This document shows positions 21,441-30,970 of a DNA stretch of 64,000 nt, piece by piece. The position numbers and the translations under genes are program-made. How positions within the stretch are numbered: position 1 is the stretch's first letter; every line of letters starts with the position of its first letter. Origin of the DNA: Aradus depressus (Eukaryota; Arthropoda; Insecta; Hemiptera; Aradidae); NCBI GenBank assembly GCA_963662175.1, contig OY759226.1, positions 25,714,446 to 25,778,445 on the forward strand. Reading direction: 5' to 3'. The notes under the pieces were generated by a model. The model was not told the origin of the DNA and ran no database searches. It saw nothing but the letters and a program-made list of their open reading frames with translations.

Positions 21441-21499
21441 CCCCCTTTTTTTTGTGCAACTAAAGTACATTGGTTATTAAAGGTAGAAAGAAAAGTACA

Positions 21500-22084
21500 T
21501 TGTGTCAAAATAAAGTTCAATTTATTTTACTTTATTATTTTGCTTAAAAACATATTTTTCATTACTTTAGCAACTTTTAACAAATAATTCTCTCTGCTAA
21601 ACAGCTTCACAGCGTCTTTACAGTCTATATTTAAGTTAAAGTAAATAAGCAATTCATTTTTTATCAGATTCAGAGACGCTTTGTTTCTTTCGTCTCGCCA
21701 TTTGCTATTCATCACAGAAAAAACTCTCTCTGTGAATGCTGACGTGGCGGGAATCGATAGTAAAAATGAAATTAATTTATACAAATTTGAAAAACTATCA
21801 TCAGTCTTATTAAATACTTGCTGCCATATTTGTGCAGTAGACAATTCCGCAAAACCTTCAGAGCTATATATTTCATTATATAATTTGTTTAATAAAGACA
21901 ATTCTCCATAAAGATCCTTACGACCAACCTTTTTTTGTATGTTACATGTAAAATAAATCCCAGAGAAATTAAATCATGCGAAATAAAGTATTTTTGCGTA
22001 CTTTATTGTTCTCATAAAGTGCAGAGTACAATTAGCCGAAATAACGTACAATACTTTATAATAAAGTACGGGTGGGAAACCTAC
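21500..22084 (-). mobile_element. hAT transposon 3' remnant
   Basis: Holds the C-terminal dimerisation domain of a hAT transposase on the minus strand, flanked by AT-rich sequence. The right part reads 'agtacgggtgggaaacctac', resembling a hAT-type terminus, but no duplication was verified. Confidence 0.65.
21527..21901 (-). pseudogene. hAT transposase C-terminal (hATC) fragment
   Basis: 124 codons containing 'LLSIPATSAFTERVFSVMNS', then 'KWRDERNKASLNLIKNELLI' and 'YFNLN'. This is the hAT dimerisation domain (consensus: small residues, Ser-Ala/Thr, E-R-x-FS, then R...L......L). The DDE catalytic part is missing, so this is the relic tail of a transposase of ~600 residues. The reading frame is still clean. 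Confidence 0.88.
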
Positions 22085-22092
22085 CCAATGCC

Positions 22093-22743
22093 CAGTGCAG
22101 GATTACCCAATAGGCCGGACTAGGTCATGGCCTGGGGCCCCCGTAAAAGTCGAAAATGGATTCACACTTATGTTAAATCGAAATTTCCATAAAAACCCTA
22201 GTTCACTCATTCTGAACTTTACGAAATTTTGATTCGAGATAATCTTGCAACTGTTTTTCCAAACGTTGAAATTGCTCTTCGCATTTTTTTAACGCTCATG
22301 ATAACAAATTGTTCTGCAAAGCGCTCTTTTTCAAAATTAAAACGAATCAAAAGCGAGCAAAGAAGCATTATGCATGAAGAACGATTAGACATGCTGAGTT
22401 TGATGTTCATTGAATCAGATGTTCTTCGTCAAATTGATTTTGGTGACATCATCAATGATTTTAGCGACCTCAAATGTAGAAAGAACGATTTTTAAAGACA
22501 AATCTTATATCAACGTTTATATTATAAATTGATATTGTTTATAACATGTTTTTGTAATTTTAGTTCTGAAAAGAATATATACTTTAACAAAAAAAAAAAT
22601 TTATTTCATGTTTATTATACCTTAGAAATAATATAAATCCATTGTTAAATGCATAAATAAACATTTGATTGCAGTTTGTAAAAAAAGGGGTGCCCCAAAA
22701 GTTTTAAGGGCCTAGGGCCTCCTATTCGCTTAATCCGGCACTG
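22093..22743 (+). mobile_element. hAT/ZMYM-type DNA transposon, internal-deletion derivative (651 bp)
   Basis: Terminal inverted repeats CAGTGCaGGATTA (left) and TAATCCGGCACTG (right), extended by AATAGG/CCTATT, are bounded by a perfect 8-bp target-site duplication, ccaatgcc (22085-22092 and 22744-22751). An 8-bp duplication and CAGTG ends are hAT hallmarks. Only the end of the transposase remains. The element sits beside a family R fragment whose 'gccgatgtagtgaat' text resumes right after it. Confidence 0.92.
22229..22495 (+). pseudogene. hAT (ZMYM1-like) transposase C-terminal fragment
   Basis: 88 codons containing 'FPNVEIALRIFLTLMITNCS', then 'AKRSFSKLKRIKSEQRSIMH' and 'EERLDMLSLMFIESDVLRQI'. 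This is the C-terminal dimerisation region of the hAT group annotated in insects as zinc-finger MYM-type protein 1-like. The catalytic domain has been deleted, so it cannot transpose itself but keeps both ends. Confidence 0.88.
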
Positions 22744-22748
22744 CCAAT

Positions 22749-22900
22749 GCCGATGTAGTGAATTTATCGACACAAAATTTAGAAGATTTAGTAGCCCCTA
22801 TTCGTCAACTGTTGAATATTAGCGCAAATCGTAGACTGGTTTTGTAGGAGCAGCGAAAAATTAATTGATTTATTCGTTTTCGAATTAGAATTCGGAAGTA
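22749..22900 (+). repeat. family R repeat, distal fragment
   Basis: 'gaatttatcgacacaaaatt', 'caactgttgaatattagcgc' and 'aaaaattaattgattaattc' match the 3' third of the family. Confidence 0.8.
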
Positions 22901-23604
22901 CATTGAATGGTGTTTTGTTATTGTTATCTTAGAATGCGTAGACAATGACGCACTAATTCTAGGAAGTTGGGTTCGTTTTAAGTTTATAATTTAAGAATGT
23001 CTTTGCCACACAGCGTTGTAGGGACGCCCGGAGTATTGTAAACAAAAAATAAGCAAACTGTACTCTTTGTTTGTAAACATGCCATCTACAAGAAATATCA
23101 CACTTTGACTCTCCATCTTAAAGACCTTAACAGTTAACAATAATATATTTTTTTATTTATTCTCCCAAATTTTGAATTTGTTTTTCATGTTTTACGACTG
23201 CCAATGTACTGAGATTCAACTGTACCAAGTTTATTATTATTCTGAACGTCTCATACGGAGCTCAACTCAACACAAACTGATCAGTGACGCAAATTACTAA
23301 CCAGTTTACTTTGAGTCGCTTTCAATGTAATCGAACGGGACACCGCAAACGGCGATACTGGTTACACACCGATTATTAATGCGTGTGTAACTAGTTCCTG
23401 GTGACTCCTCTGTTCAGTCACCAAGTGATTCAGTCCCTCAGTTTCTTGCAACCTGTGGACATGACTGATCAACAGATATTTTATTCGTGGTGGAAGTAGA
23501 AAATCATCCTGTTTTAAATAACTTTAACCTTCCCGGGTATTCGAAGTCTATCTGACAGGTATGCAATTTTTTATTTTTCCATTTTGCAAGGGTACAATGA
23601 AAAA
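22901..23604. other. unrecognised intron DNA
   Basis: No ORF or known repeat. A segment near 23285-23370 (attactaaccagttt...gagtcgct...ggcgatactgg) has a diverged direct counterpart near 24315-24380. Confidence 0.45.
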
Positions 23605-24180
23605 GGTGTATTGTGATGTATAAAAAAATACACACATTCAAATTATTAATATTATAAAAATTAATTATATTTATTTAGGTTAGGTTAGGTTAGGTTTTAT
23701 GACTCATGCCCGGGCTTTAACTACGAGGTCATATCGCCTACTACCAGAGCGCTCTTTCGTCACTCTGGTGGACATGAGCCCGACTCTACTGTGGGAGTCC
23801 TAAATTTTGCCTACCCTAAATTTTTATTCATCTAGGGTAGGGGTCTTTAACGAGTACCTAACATCGTACAGGCTCGGGACCATCGCTTAACGTCCCATCA
23901 GAAGGACGGCGTGCTTAAGTTTATTTTACCTCCCAGATAAAATAAACTAAGGGCCTCGGTCGGGCTACGAACCCACAACCTTGAGCTCAGAAGTCAAGCA
24001 CGCATACCACTGAGCTACCGGCGCCCTCTTATATTTATTTATATTAAAAAAAATTGGTGAATAATAATATGAATACATTTTGTTTTAAAACAACGCATAA
24101 ATTTAAAAAAAAACACGACCATCAGCTGTTTTTAATTAGTGTAGAAGAGTCGAGGTCTGGGTTGAGATGGAGAGAGAGTT
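23605..24180 (+). repeat. repeat family D, copy 3, split by a SINE
   Basis: 23608-23677 and 24029-24180 together match 3876-4110 (gtgatgtataaaa..atacacaca ... catcagctgtttttaattag). A full-length SINE has inserted between them. Confidence 0.85.
23678..24028 (-). mobile_element. full-length tRNA-derived SINE with TTAGG tail and 13-bp TSD
   Basis: Bounded by a perfect 13-bp duplication, ttatatttattta (23665-23677 and 24029-24041), which gives exact ends and a length of 351 bp. Reading on the minus strand: tRNA-like head gagggcgccggtagctcagt, A-box and B-box, body, then a tail of 'aaaacctaacctaacctaac'. It inserted into repeat D copy 3. It is the best type copy in the window. Confidence 0.96.
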
Positions 24181-24659
24181 TAGAATTACTGTCCACGATA
24201 TACAATGATGAGAGTCCGGCTTCCATGGTTGTACAGAAGAAACTAGTGATACCGATCTCTAGAGAGTAGCCTCGTGTACGGAACCGCCTCACTAATGAGT
24301 CAGTAACCGTTTAGTAATTTGAATCACAAACCAGTTTAGTAATTTTTGAGTTGCTCTGTATGCAGACGGCCATACTCGTGATATCTTCTGCGTTGAAGGC
24401 TGGATGGAAGATAGATGAGGAAGAGAAATGAGTTATTTATTTATAGTAAGTAGCTTGATATTTTGAAGACTGATCCCGGACGAAGGATGAAATCGATAGT
24501 CCCCCTTCAAAGGTTATCCTCCTACCATCTGCTTCAGATGATTGATTTTATGTATCGATACTATTGGGGACTCGGCCCCTGTGGCATTCCCCTAGGATAA
24601 CCCCTCTGAGACCTCTCATCCACTCTATATGTGAACTTCTCCACAAATGAAGAAATAGA
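24181..24659. other. unrecognised, GC-balanced intron DNA
   Basis: Includes 24465-24640 (gatcccggacgaaggatgaa ...), which matches none of the repeat families seen. No splice-bounded exon was found. Confidence 0.4.
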
Positions 24660-24985
24660 GGTTAGGTTTTATGACTCATGCCCGGGCTTTAACTACGAGA
24701 TCATATCGCCTACTACCAGAGCGCTCTTTCGTCACCCTGGTGGACATGAGCCCGACTCTACTGTGGGAGTCCTAAATTTTTATTCACCTATGGCAAGTGG
24801 TCTTTAACAAGTTTCTGACATCGTACAAACTCGGAACCATCGCTTAAGCCCCATCCGAAGGACGGCGTGCTTAAGTTTATTTTACCTCCCATATATAATA
24901 AACTAAGGGCCTCGGTCGGGTTACGAACCCACGTTCTTGAGCTCAGAAGTCAAGCACGCATACCACTGAGTTACCGGCGCCCTCT
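24660..24985 (-). mobile_element. tRNA-derived SINE
   Basis: Nearly complete. Head at right (gagttaccggcgccctct, reverse), tail 'ggttaggtttt' at left. A short internal deletion removes the 'gcctaccctaaa' box. Confidence 0.93.
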
Positions 24986-25017
24986 AATGAGCTGGTACGA
25001 TATAAGATTCTCTATAT

Positions 25018-25150
25018 GTGAATAAACCTGGATAGGCAGAATTTAGTACTCCCACAGTAGAATCGGGCTTATGTCCACCAGAGGAAAGTCAGACCGCTCT
25101 GGTAGTAGGCGATATTACCTCGTAGTTAAAGCCCGGGCATGAGTCACAAT
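25018..25150 (+). mobile_element. tRNA-derived SINE, 3' fragment
   Basis: Distal body only (cccacagtagaatcgggctt ... gtagttaaagcccgggcatg), ending 'agtcacaataataac', the non-CCTAA tail type. Confidence 0.85.
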
Positions 25151-25273
25151 AATAACATGCACAGTCGCCATGCAAAACAATCAGAAAGGTATCTCGAACA
25201 TGTTCTTTCGACCCCTCGTCACCAGACTTCTATTTCCGTATGGGGACATTGAAGTAACAACATGTGAACTTAC

Positions 25274-25324
25274 CAAGACGACGCTGGTTATCCAGGCGGG
25301 GGAGTTGTTCTGAGCTCCGGTCAT
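25274..25324 (-). CDS. candidate alternative first exon of the ERG channel (17 codons)
   Basis: On the minus strand an ATG at 25324-25322 (G at -3) opens MTGAQNNSPAWITSVVL, followed at once by GTAAGT, a consensus donor. The exon leaves in phase 0, which matches the phase 0 entry of the ERG S1 exon at 10866, 14.4 kb downstream in the transcript. Short alternative N-termini spliced to this junction are known in ERG channels. Nothing in the 17 residues is diagnostic and a short ATG-to-donor run can occur by chance, so this is a weak candidate. The stretch does not belong to the repeat families recognised around it. Confidence 0.22.
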
Positions 25325-25584
25325 ACCAGCCGACTGGAGAAGACTCAACGGCGAACTGTGGGTATTAATAGCTAACCACTCTACGGTACTGTCGAACCCA
25401 TGTTTAGACTCCAGTCTAACAATGGCTCTTCAATCGAAACGTACACCTTTGGAGACACCCATTTCGAAACGTCTCTCTTCCAGTTTTTTCGAAGTCGTGT
25501 TTCTTATTGATAAATTCGATATTGAGTTTATCGGATGTTTTACTTTTCCAACTGCCTGTGATTTTCGATGAGGGGAGGGGTTAG

Positions 25585-25640
25585 ATAGTTATGGTGACTC
25601 ATGTCCGGGCTTTTAACTTTGCGGTCATATCCCCTACATA
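25585..25640 (-). mobile_element. tRNA-derived SINE, short 3' fragment
   Basis: 'gactcatgtccgggctttta' and 'gcggtcatatcccctac' match the SINE 3' end, reverse strand. Confidence 0.7.
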
Positions 25641-26130
25641 TCGCCCCGACTCTTCGCCCGGTTTGCGGGCTGAGGTCTCTGTGAATCCACGCCCAATTGA
25701 TTTTAAGCAAAACGCAACTTTCAAAGACCAATATCTCGAAAACTATTGCTCGTACAAGAAAACTATAAATACCGGAAAAACTAGTTTCTTTGTGAAGAAT
25801 CTGAAAATCCTGATTAAAAGTTTGTAAAAAATGTTTTTTTTTACAGTGTCAATGTTCAAGCCTATTTCTGAAACGTGTTCTTTTACCCTATTTTTAAATT
25901 GTATCCCAGTTTGACTTACATAAACAAAATCACAAAAACTACATTTTAGATAGTAAACCCCACTTTTTTCTTCTGTTTTTCTTTTTTCTTTAGTGCTGTT
26001 GAGAAGTTTGTATAATGTATTATTTGTTCTGGAGCCTACCAAACAGTCCTCTTTTTTAGGTACATCGCTTCTGAAGATGAATGCAATACCGAAAGTACTC
26101 CAATATTATATATATTTTGTAAAATAAACA
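25641..26130 (-). mobile_element. Penelope-like element remnant, copy 1
   Basis: Minus-strand GIY-YIG coding remnant flanked by the motif 'aataccgaaagtactcc' (26080-26105, plus strand), the ribozyme-region signature. A second copy of the whole arrangement follows at 26345-27150. Confidence 0.7.
25743..26042 (-). pseudogene. Penelope-like GIY-YIG endonuclease remnant
   Basis: 99 codons containing SGVYYLKCSFCDFVYVSQTG then 'IQFKNRVKEHVSEIGLN'. GVY...VYVSQTG is the GIY-YIG core (G-x-Y ... Y-x-G-x-T, with the usual Gly replaced by Ser here), and 'F..R..EH' supplies the catalytic-region Arg and the following His. The CX2C insert (KCSFC) is the zinc-like motif typical of Penelope-like elements. 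The frame then runs into unrelated sequence, so the C-terminus is lost. Confidence 0.78.
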
Positions 26131-26317
26131 ATTTTTTAAATAAAAAAACACGTTTTTTTAAAGAGTTTTTATGTGTTTCAAAATATCTCGGCTAAAAATG
26201 TTACGTTCCCTTAGAAAGTTAAAGTATTGAGTATAACTGGGGAAGTATAAATGTACATAATTGGTTCAATATGAAAAGATACATGTGAAATTGACAGGGG
26301 CGTAGCCAGGATTTTGA

Positions 26318-26342
26318 GCAGGGGAGGGGGGGGGGGGGGGGT
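26318..26342. repeat. poly(G) tract
   Basis: About 20 G in and around a purine run, next to 'ggggcgtagccaggattttg'-like sequence. Confidence 0.8.
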
Positions 26343-26344
26343 CG

Positions 26345-27150
26345 CCCCCACTCACCGCCCGGTTTGCGGACTGAGGTCTCTGTGAATCCACTCCCAATTG
26401 ATTTTAAGCAAAACGCAACTTTCTAAGACCAATATCTCGAAAACTATTGCTCGTAGAACAAAACTAAAAAAACTGAAAACCTAGTTGTTTTCTGGAAAAT
26501 CTGAAAATCGTAATTAAAAATTTGTGAAAAATAAATTTTTTTACGATTTAATTTCACTGAGGTGTTGTGTCAATGTTTAAGCCTATTTCTGAAACGTGTT
26601 CTTTTACCCTATTTTTACATTGTCTCCCAGTTTGCTTTATATAAACAAAATTACAAAAACTACATTTTAGGTAGAAAACCCCAGTTTTTTCTTCAGTTTT
26701 TCTTTTTTCTTTAGTGCTGTTGAGATGTTTGTATATAGTATTATTTGTTCTGGAACCTACCCAACAGTCCTCTTTTTTAAGTACATCGCCTCTGAAGTTG
26801 ATAGCAATACCGAAAGTGTCGTGGGTTCGTAGCCCGACCGAGGCCCTTAGTTTATTTTATCTGGGAGGTAAAACAAACTTAAGCACGCCGTCCTTCGGAT
26901 GGGACGTTAAGCGATGGTCCCGAGCCTGTACGATGTCAGGTACTCGTTAAAGACCCCTACCCTAGATGAATAAAAATTTAGGGTAGGCAAAATTTAAGAC
27001 TCCCACAGTAGAGTCGGGCTCATGTCCACCAGAGTGACGAAAGAGCGCTCTGGTAGTAGGCGATATGACCTCGTTGTTAAAGCCCGGGCATGAGTCATAA
27101 AACCTAACCTAACCAATACCGAAAGTACTCCCATATGATATATATTTTGT
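26345..27150 (-). mobile_element. Penelope-like element remnant, copy 2, split by a SINE
   Basis: Repeats 25641-26130 (gcccggtttgcggactgagg, aaagacc/aagaccaatatctcg). On the minus strand it holds 'GVFYLKCSFCNFVYIKQTGR' then 'QCKNRVKEHVSEIGLN' with later stops. At the plus-strand 'caataccgaaagt' motif a SINE has inserted, and the element resumes at 27127 (actcccatatgatatata). Confidence 0.78.
26818..27113 (+). mobile_element. 5'-truncated tRNA-derived SINE with 13-bp TSD
   Basis: Perfect flanking duplication caataccgaaagt (26805-26817 and 27114-27126). The head is truncated within the T-arm (starts gtcgtgggttcgtagcccga). The body is complete and the tail is 'aaaacctaacctaac'. It landed in the Penelope ribozyme-like motif. 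Confidence 0.95.
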
Positions 27151-27278
27151 GAAATAGACAAATTTAATAGTTTTATCTATTTCATAAATAAAGATACAGG
27201 TGTTTTATAGAGTTTTTGTTTTTATATGTTAATATTAATAACAATATTAACTGCTATTAAACAAATATAAAATAAATA

Positions 27279-27609
27279 GAGCGCCGGTAGCTCAGTGGTA
27301 TGCATGCTTGCCTTCTGAGCTCAAGATCGTGGGTTCGAAACCCGACCGAGGCCCTTAGTTTATTTTATCTGGGAGGTAAAATAAACATAAGCACGTTGTC
27401 CTTCGGTAGGGACGTTCCGCGATGGTCCCGAGCCTGTAAAGATGTCAGGTACTCGTTAATGACCCCTACACTGGGTGAATAAAAATTTAGGGTAGGCAAA
27501 ATTTAGGACTCCCACAGTAGAGTTGGGCTCATGTCCACCAGAGTGACGAAAGAGCGCTCTGGTAGTAGGCGATATGACCTCGTGAGTCATAAAACCTAAC
27601 CTAACCTAA
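27279..27609 (+). mobile_element. tRNA-derived SINE, nearly full length
   Basis: Complete head (gagcgccggtagctcagtgg), B-box (gggttcgaaaccc), body and 'aaaacctaacctaacctaaa' tail, with a short deletion before the tail. Flanks share 'aaaataaa', a possible target-site duplication. Confidence 0.94.
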
Positions 27610-27654
27610 AATAAAGTCAATAGTTAGTATTTTTAGACTAATTTATAATTTGAC

Positions 27655-27905
27655 ATGATATGAGGTCATATCGCTTACTACCAGAGCGCACTTTCATGAC
27701 TCTTGTTCATGAGCCCGACTCTACTATGGGAGTTGCTTAACAAGGTTTAGGGTGTCTTTTTGAATACCTGACATCGTACAGGCTCGGGACCATCGCTCAA
27801 CGTCCGAATGACGGCATACTCAAGGTTTTTTCACTTCCCAGAAAAAAAAAACCTAACGGCATCAAGCCGGGATTAGAATCGATCATGAGCTCAGTAACCA
27901 TTGAC
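27655..27905 (-). mobile_element. tRNA-derived SINE, diverged
   Basis: 'gaggtcatatcgcttactac', 'gactctactatgggag', 'ggctcgggaccatcgctcaa' and a degraded head (catcaagccgggattagaat). Confidence 0.85.
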
Positions 27906-27939
27906 TAAAACTCAATATTTGGCTTTCATCGCTGATGCC

Positions 27940-28090
27940 GATCTCGATACTATCGTATACTTGTATCTTGTATCGATACATTCATTACAACGGCAGTTAT
28001 TAAAGATATTTCAGTCAAACCCTCTCCCATTTAGCTAATTTTGCTGAATATTAATAGACATCATCCTATAAAAGTTGCTATTCGACTCTC
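27940..28090 (-). repeat. family R repeat fragment
   Basis: 'cgatacattcattacaacgg', then 'cagttattaaagatatttca', reverse-strand module. Confidence 0.7.
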
Positions 28091-28189
28091 AATTTCATAA
28101 GTTCAACAGTTGTAACAGTTCTCTATAACTGTTATTTAAATAGGAGCAGTAACAGACAGTAGTACTGTAGTATGTTAGTAAGTTATTGT

Positions 28190-28245
28190 AACTCATGCCC
28201 GGGCTTTAACTATGTGGTCATATCACCTACTACCAGAGAACTCCA
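28190..28245 (-). mobile_element. tRNA-derived SINE, short 3' fragment
   Basis: 'actcatgcccgggctttaac' and 'gtcatatcacctactaccag' on the reverse strand. Confidence 0.8.
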
Positions 28246-28510
28246 GAAGCACACCATCTATTAATTTTCCGCGAAATCGGCCATAGAGGAGGACTCAAAA
28301 ACTGTATTAACTCCCGGTGTATCGAAAAGAAAATTTATTACCAAAATTTAGTTGGCTGATTTAGAATTCCTTATGTAAGTCAACTATAGATTTTTAGCCC
28401 AAATTATTTTGTAGCCAATGTACTTCCCCAGGTCCAATGAATCTAGTAAGCTTCCGCTCTCTCTCTACAACCATTCAGCTGATTTCCTTGAAAATTAATA
28501 AATGCTGTAA
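28246..28510 (+). repeat. family R-like fragment
   Basis: 'acaccatctattaattttcc', 'aactcccggtgtatcgaaa', 'accaaaatttagttggctga' and a segment (ccaatgaatctagtaagctt) shared with 29650-29880. Confidence 0.65.
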
Positions 28511-28864
28511 TAAGAAACTTAAAGAGTATAGTGCAGACGATAATTCATTATATACTCGTATATCAAATAATATATGTCAAAATATAAATTTATTTCTAGC
28601 TCTATCAATAAATAATATAAGAACATATTTCATTCTCGTTTGTAGGTAATTTATCATGATTTTGATTTATCAGAACCGTATCAATTGATACAAATGAGTT
28701 CTGAGATATATTTGGTCTTCCACACACTCCGTCGGATTACTAGATATAATAAGTACTAAATTACATACATACACATATGAAAAGCTAATAAATATTGTGG
28801 AGTGAAAGAAGCAGACAGAGATACATTAGCCCAGAGAAATATCGATTACTACCTTTTTTTCGGT
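28511..28864. other. AT-rich DNA, no gene
   Basis: Nothing recognised. Confidence 0.45.
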
Positions 28865-29135
28865 TAGTTAGTTATTATGACTCATGTCCGGGCTTTAACT
28901 ACGAGGTCATATCGCCTACTACCAGAGCGCTCTTTCGTCACTCTGGTGGACATGAGCCCGACTCTACTGTGGGAGTCATAAATTTTGTATACCCTAAATT
29001 TTTATTTACCTAGGGCAAGGGTCTTTAACGAGTACCTGACATAGTACAGGCTCGGGGTGCAACAAACATCCCATCCGAAGGACGGCGTGCTCAAGGTTTT
29101 TTCACCTCCTAGATAAAAAAAAACCTGAGGGCCTT
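28865..29135 (-). mobile_element. tRNA-derived SINE, head truncated
   Basis: Starts 'gttattatgactcatgtccg' (TAAC-type tail on the reverse strand), with a full distal body. It ends at 'cctgagggcc', within the region next to the head. Confidence 0.9.
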
Positions 29136-29539
29136 TTATATATGTTTGTACTCTAATTAAATAATTCTAAATTACATCTCTAATTGCCATGTTATGGTTT
29201 AACTGAATTAAATAGGTATTATTATACGAAAATTATTGTTATCTGCCTGATATCGATTTTCGTTATAATTTCGAGTAGATATTTAATTAGAATAACACTC
29301 TAATGAAACTAGAATGGATCATCAATATTCTATTCCTTGGAATACATCATGTTCCAATTAGAATGTTAATGGATGAGACCCCCCCCCCCCCCCCCCCCCT
29401 CCCCCTTGAGGCCATGTTTTACAATGGCAAATCCATTATTGTAATGTCTTGTATTTTGGGGCAATGTCACCCTCGCTGCAGTTCAGTATTATAGATTGCC
29501 TCCCGAAAAGTTTCTAATAGCTATTTTTTACATTTTTAT
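29136..29539. other. AT-rich DNA with a poly(C) tract
   Basis: A run of about 21 C at 29379-29400. Otherwise unrecognised. Confidence 0.5.
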
Positions 29540-29880
29540 ATCTATAGTATAAGGAAGTATTGTAATCCTGCGAAAATCCGAGATCGAAACAACTGATTTT
29601 CACGTTTAAAGGCCCCCTACGTTACGTTTTGACAATTTTCGCGATGATGTCAGTCTAAATAAAATTTACTACCAAAATTTAGTTGGATGATTTAGAATTC
29701 CCTATGTAAGCCAACTATAGATTTTTAGCCCGAATTATTTTATAGAGACAGCAAAAACTTAATTGATAAATTCATACTTCCTCAGGTCCAATGAATCTAG
29801 TAAGCTTCCGCTCTCCCTCTACAACCATTCAGCTGATTTCGTTGAAAATAAATAAATGCAATAATAAGACATAAGAAGTG
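29540..29880 (+). repeat. family R-related repeat
   Basis: 'atagtataaggaagtattgt' then 'aatcctgcgaaaatccgaga' parallels the R start (agtataggggaagttatgta) and recurs near 55128-55190. The distal part repeats 28330-28500. Confidence 0.65.
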
Positions 29881-30492
29881 TCTGTGTGTGATTGAAAATT
29901 TATGAGCTCTTAACCGCAAAAACGATTGAGGCTATGAACTCGAAATTTGAAATGAAGGGGTCACATGTTCTAACTTTGGTCTGATTACATTTTGACCGAA
30001 ATCAAAAGAAAATTGAGACCACTTTCCCCCGGGACCTAACTACATTTTACAAGATACAACTTGTGTTTATGATCTATTCGAAAATCTTTTCATGTAATAG
30101 TTACAGAGAATATTAAAATACATAATTTATGTGAAATAATATTTTTCACAGGTCGTCCGGTATTCGAGATACCTGCCGAAAACCATCTTGGAATGTAGTT
30201 TTGAATCACATATTTTTAGACGTTTCCTTGATTTACCCAAAAACTGTTAGTCCTATCGAAAAATTGTTTCTTACGAGAAATGTTCCTTATAAAATTTCCA
30301 ATCGCTAATTTGTCCACAGATTTGAGATAGAGTCAATACGACAAAAGTTATAGCCCCCTGAAGAATGTAAACTAAATGTTTATAAGGAATATATCTACAA
30401 TAAGTAATTTTTCAATCATAATTCATAGCAACGAACTTTAAAATATGGTTTATGTATTGGTAGTTTTTTGGAAAATTATAAAAATTAAGAAA
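29881..30492. other. unrecognised intron DNA
   Basis: AT-rich, no coding potential. Text such as 'tatcgaaaaattgtttctta' suggests an old repeat, but no family could be named. Confidence 0.4.
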
Positions 30493-30692
30493 AATATATG
30501 TGACATGGCCATTACAGGATTTTCTTTATACAAACCCCGCTTACAGATCACTCTCTCTCTCTCCCTTCTCAAAATTATTTCATAACGCTGTACAATGAGA
30601 CAAAATGAAATGATTTTGAGAAGGGGGAAAGAGAGTGATGTAAAAACGTGGTTGGTATAAGAAAGCCCTGTAATGGCCACATCACATATTTT
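30493..30692. mobile_element. ~200-bp foldback MITE
   Basis: Arms of ~85 bp: left 'atatgtgacatggccattac', 'aggattttctttatac' and 'cactctctctctctcccttc'; right 'gaagggggaaagagagtg', 'gtataagaaagccctgtaat' and 'ggccacatcacatat'. The loop is short (~25 bp). Several mismatches and a variable CT run separate the arms. Confidence 0.82.
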
Positions 30693-30764
30693 TTTAGAAG
30701 GTAAACAATAAATGAGAGAAATGGTAATAAAATATTATATATAAATGAAGATCGGTTCTGGAAG

Positions 30765-30970
30765 AGGAAAAAACCTTGAGTAGGCCGTCCTTCGAATGGG
30801 ACATTAGTAATGGTCCCGAGCCTGTACTATGTCAGGTACTCCCCTAAATAAGACTCCTACCCTAGGTGAATAAAAATGTAGTCTGTGTTCATCTGAGCGC
30901 GACAAAAGAGCGCTCTGGTAGTTGGCGATATGACTTGTAGTTAAAGCCCGAGCATGAGTCATAATAATTA
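30765..30970 (+). mobile_element. tRNA-derived SINE, 5'-truncated
   Basis: Starts in the body (ccttgagtaggccgtccttc) and ends 'gagcatgagtcataataatt', the non-CCTAA tail. Internal deletion before 'gtgttcatctgagcgcg'. Confidence 0.87.
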
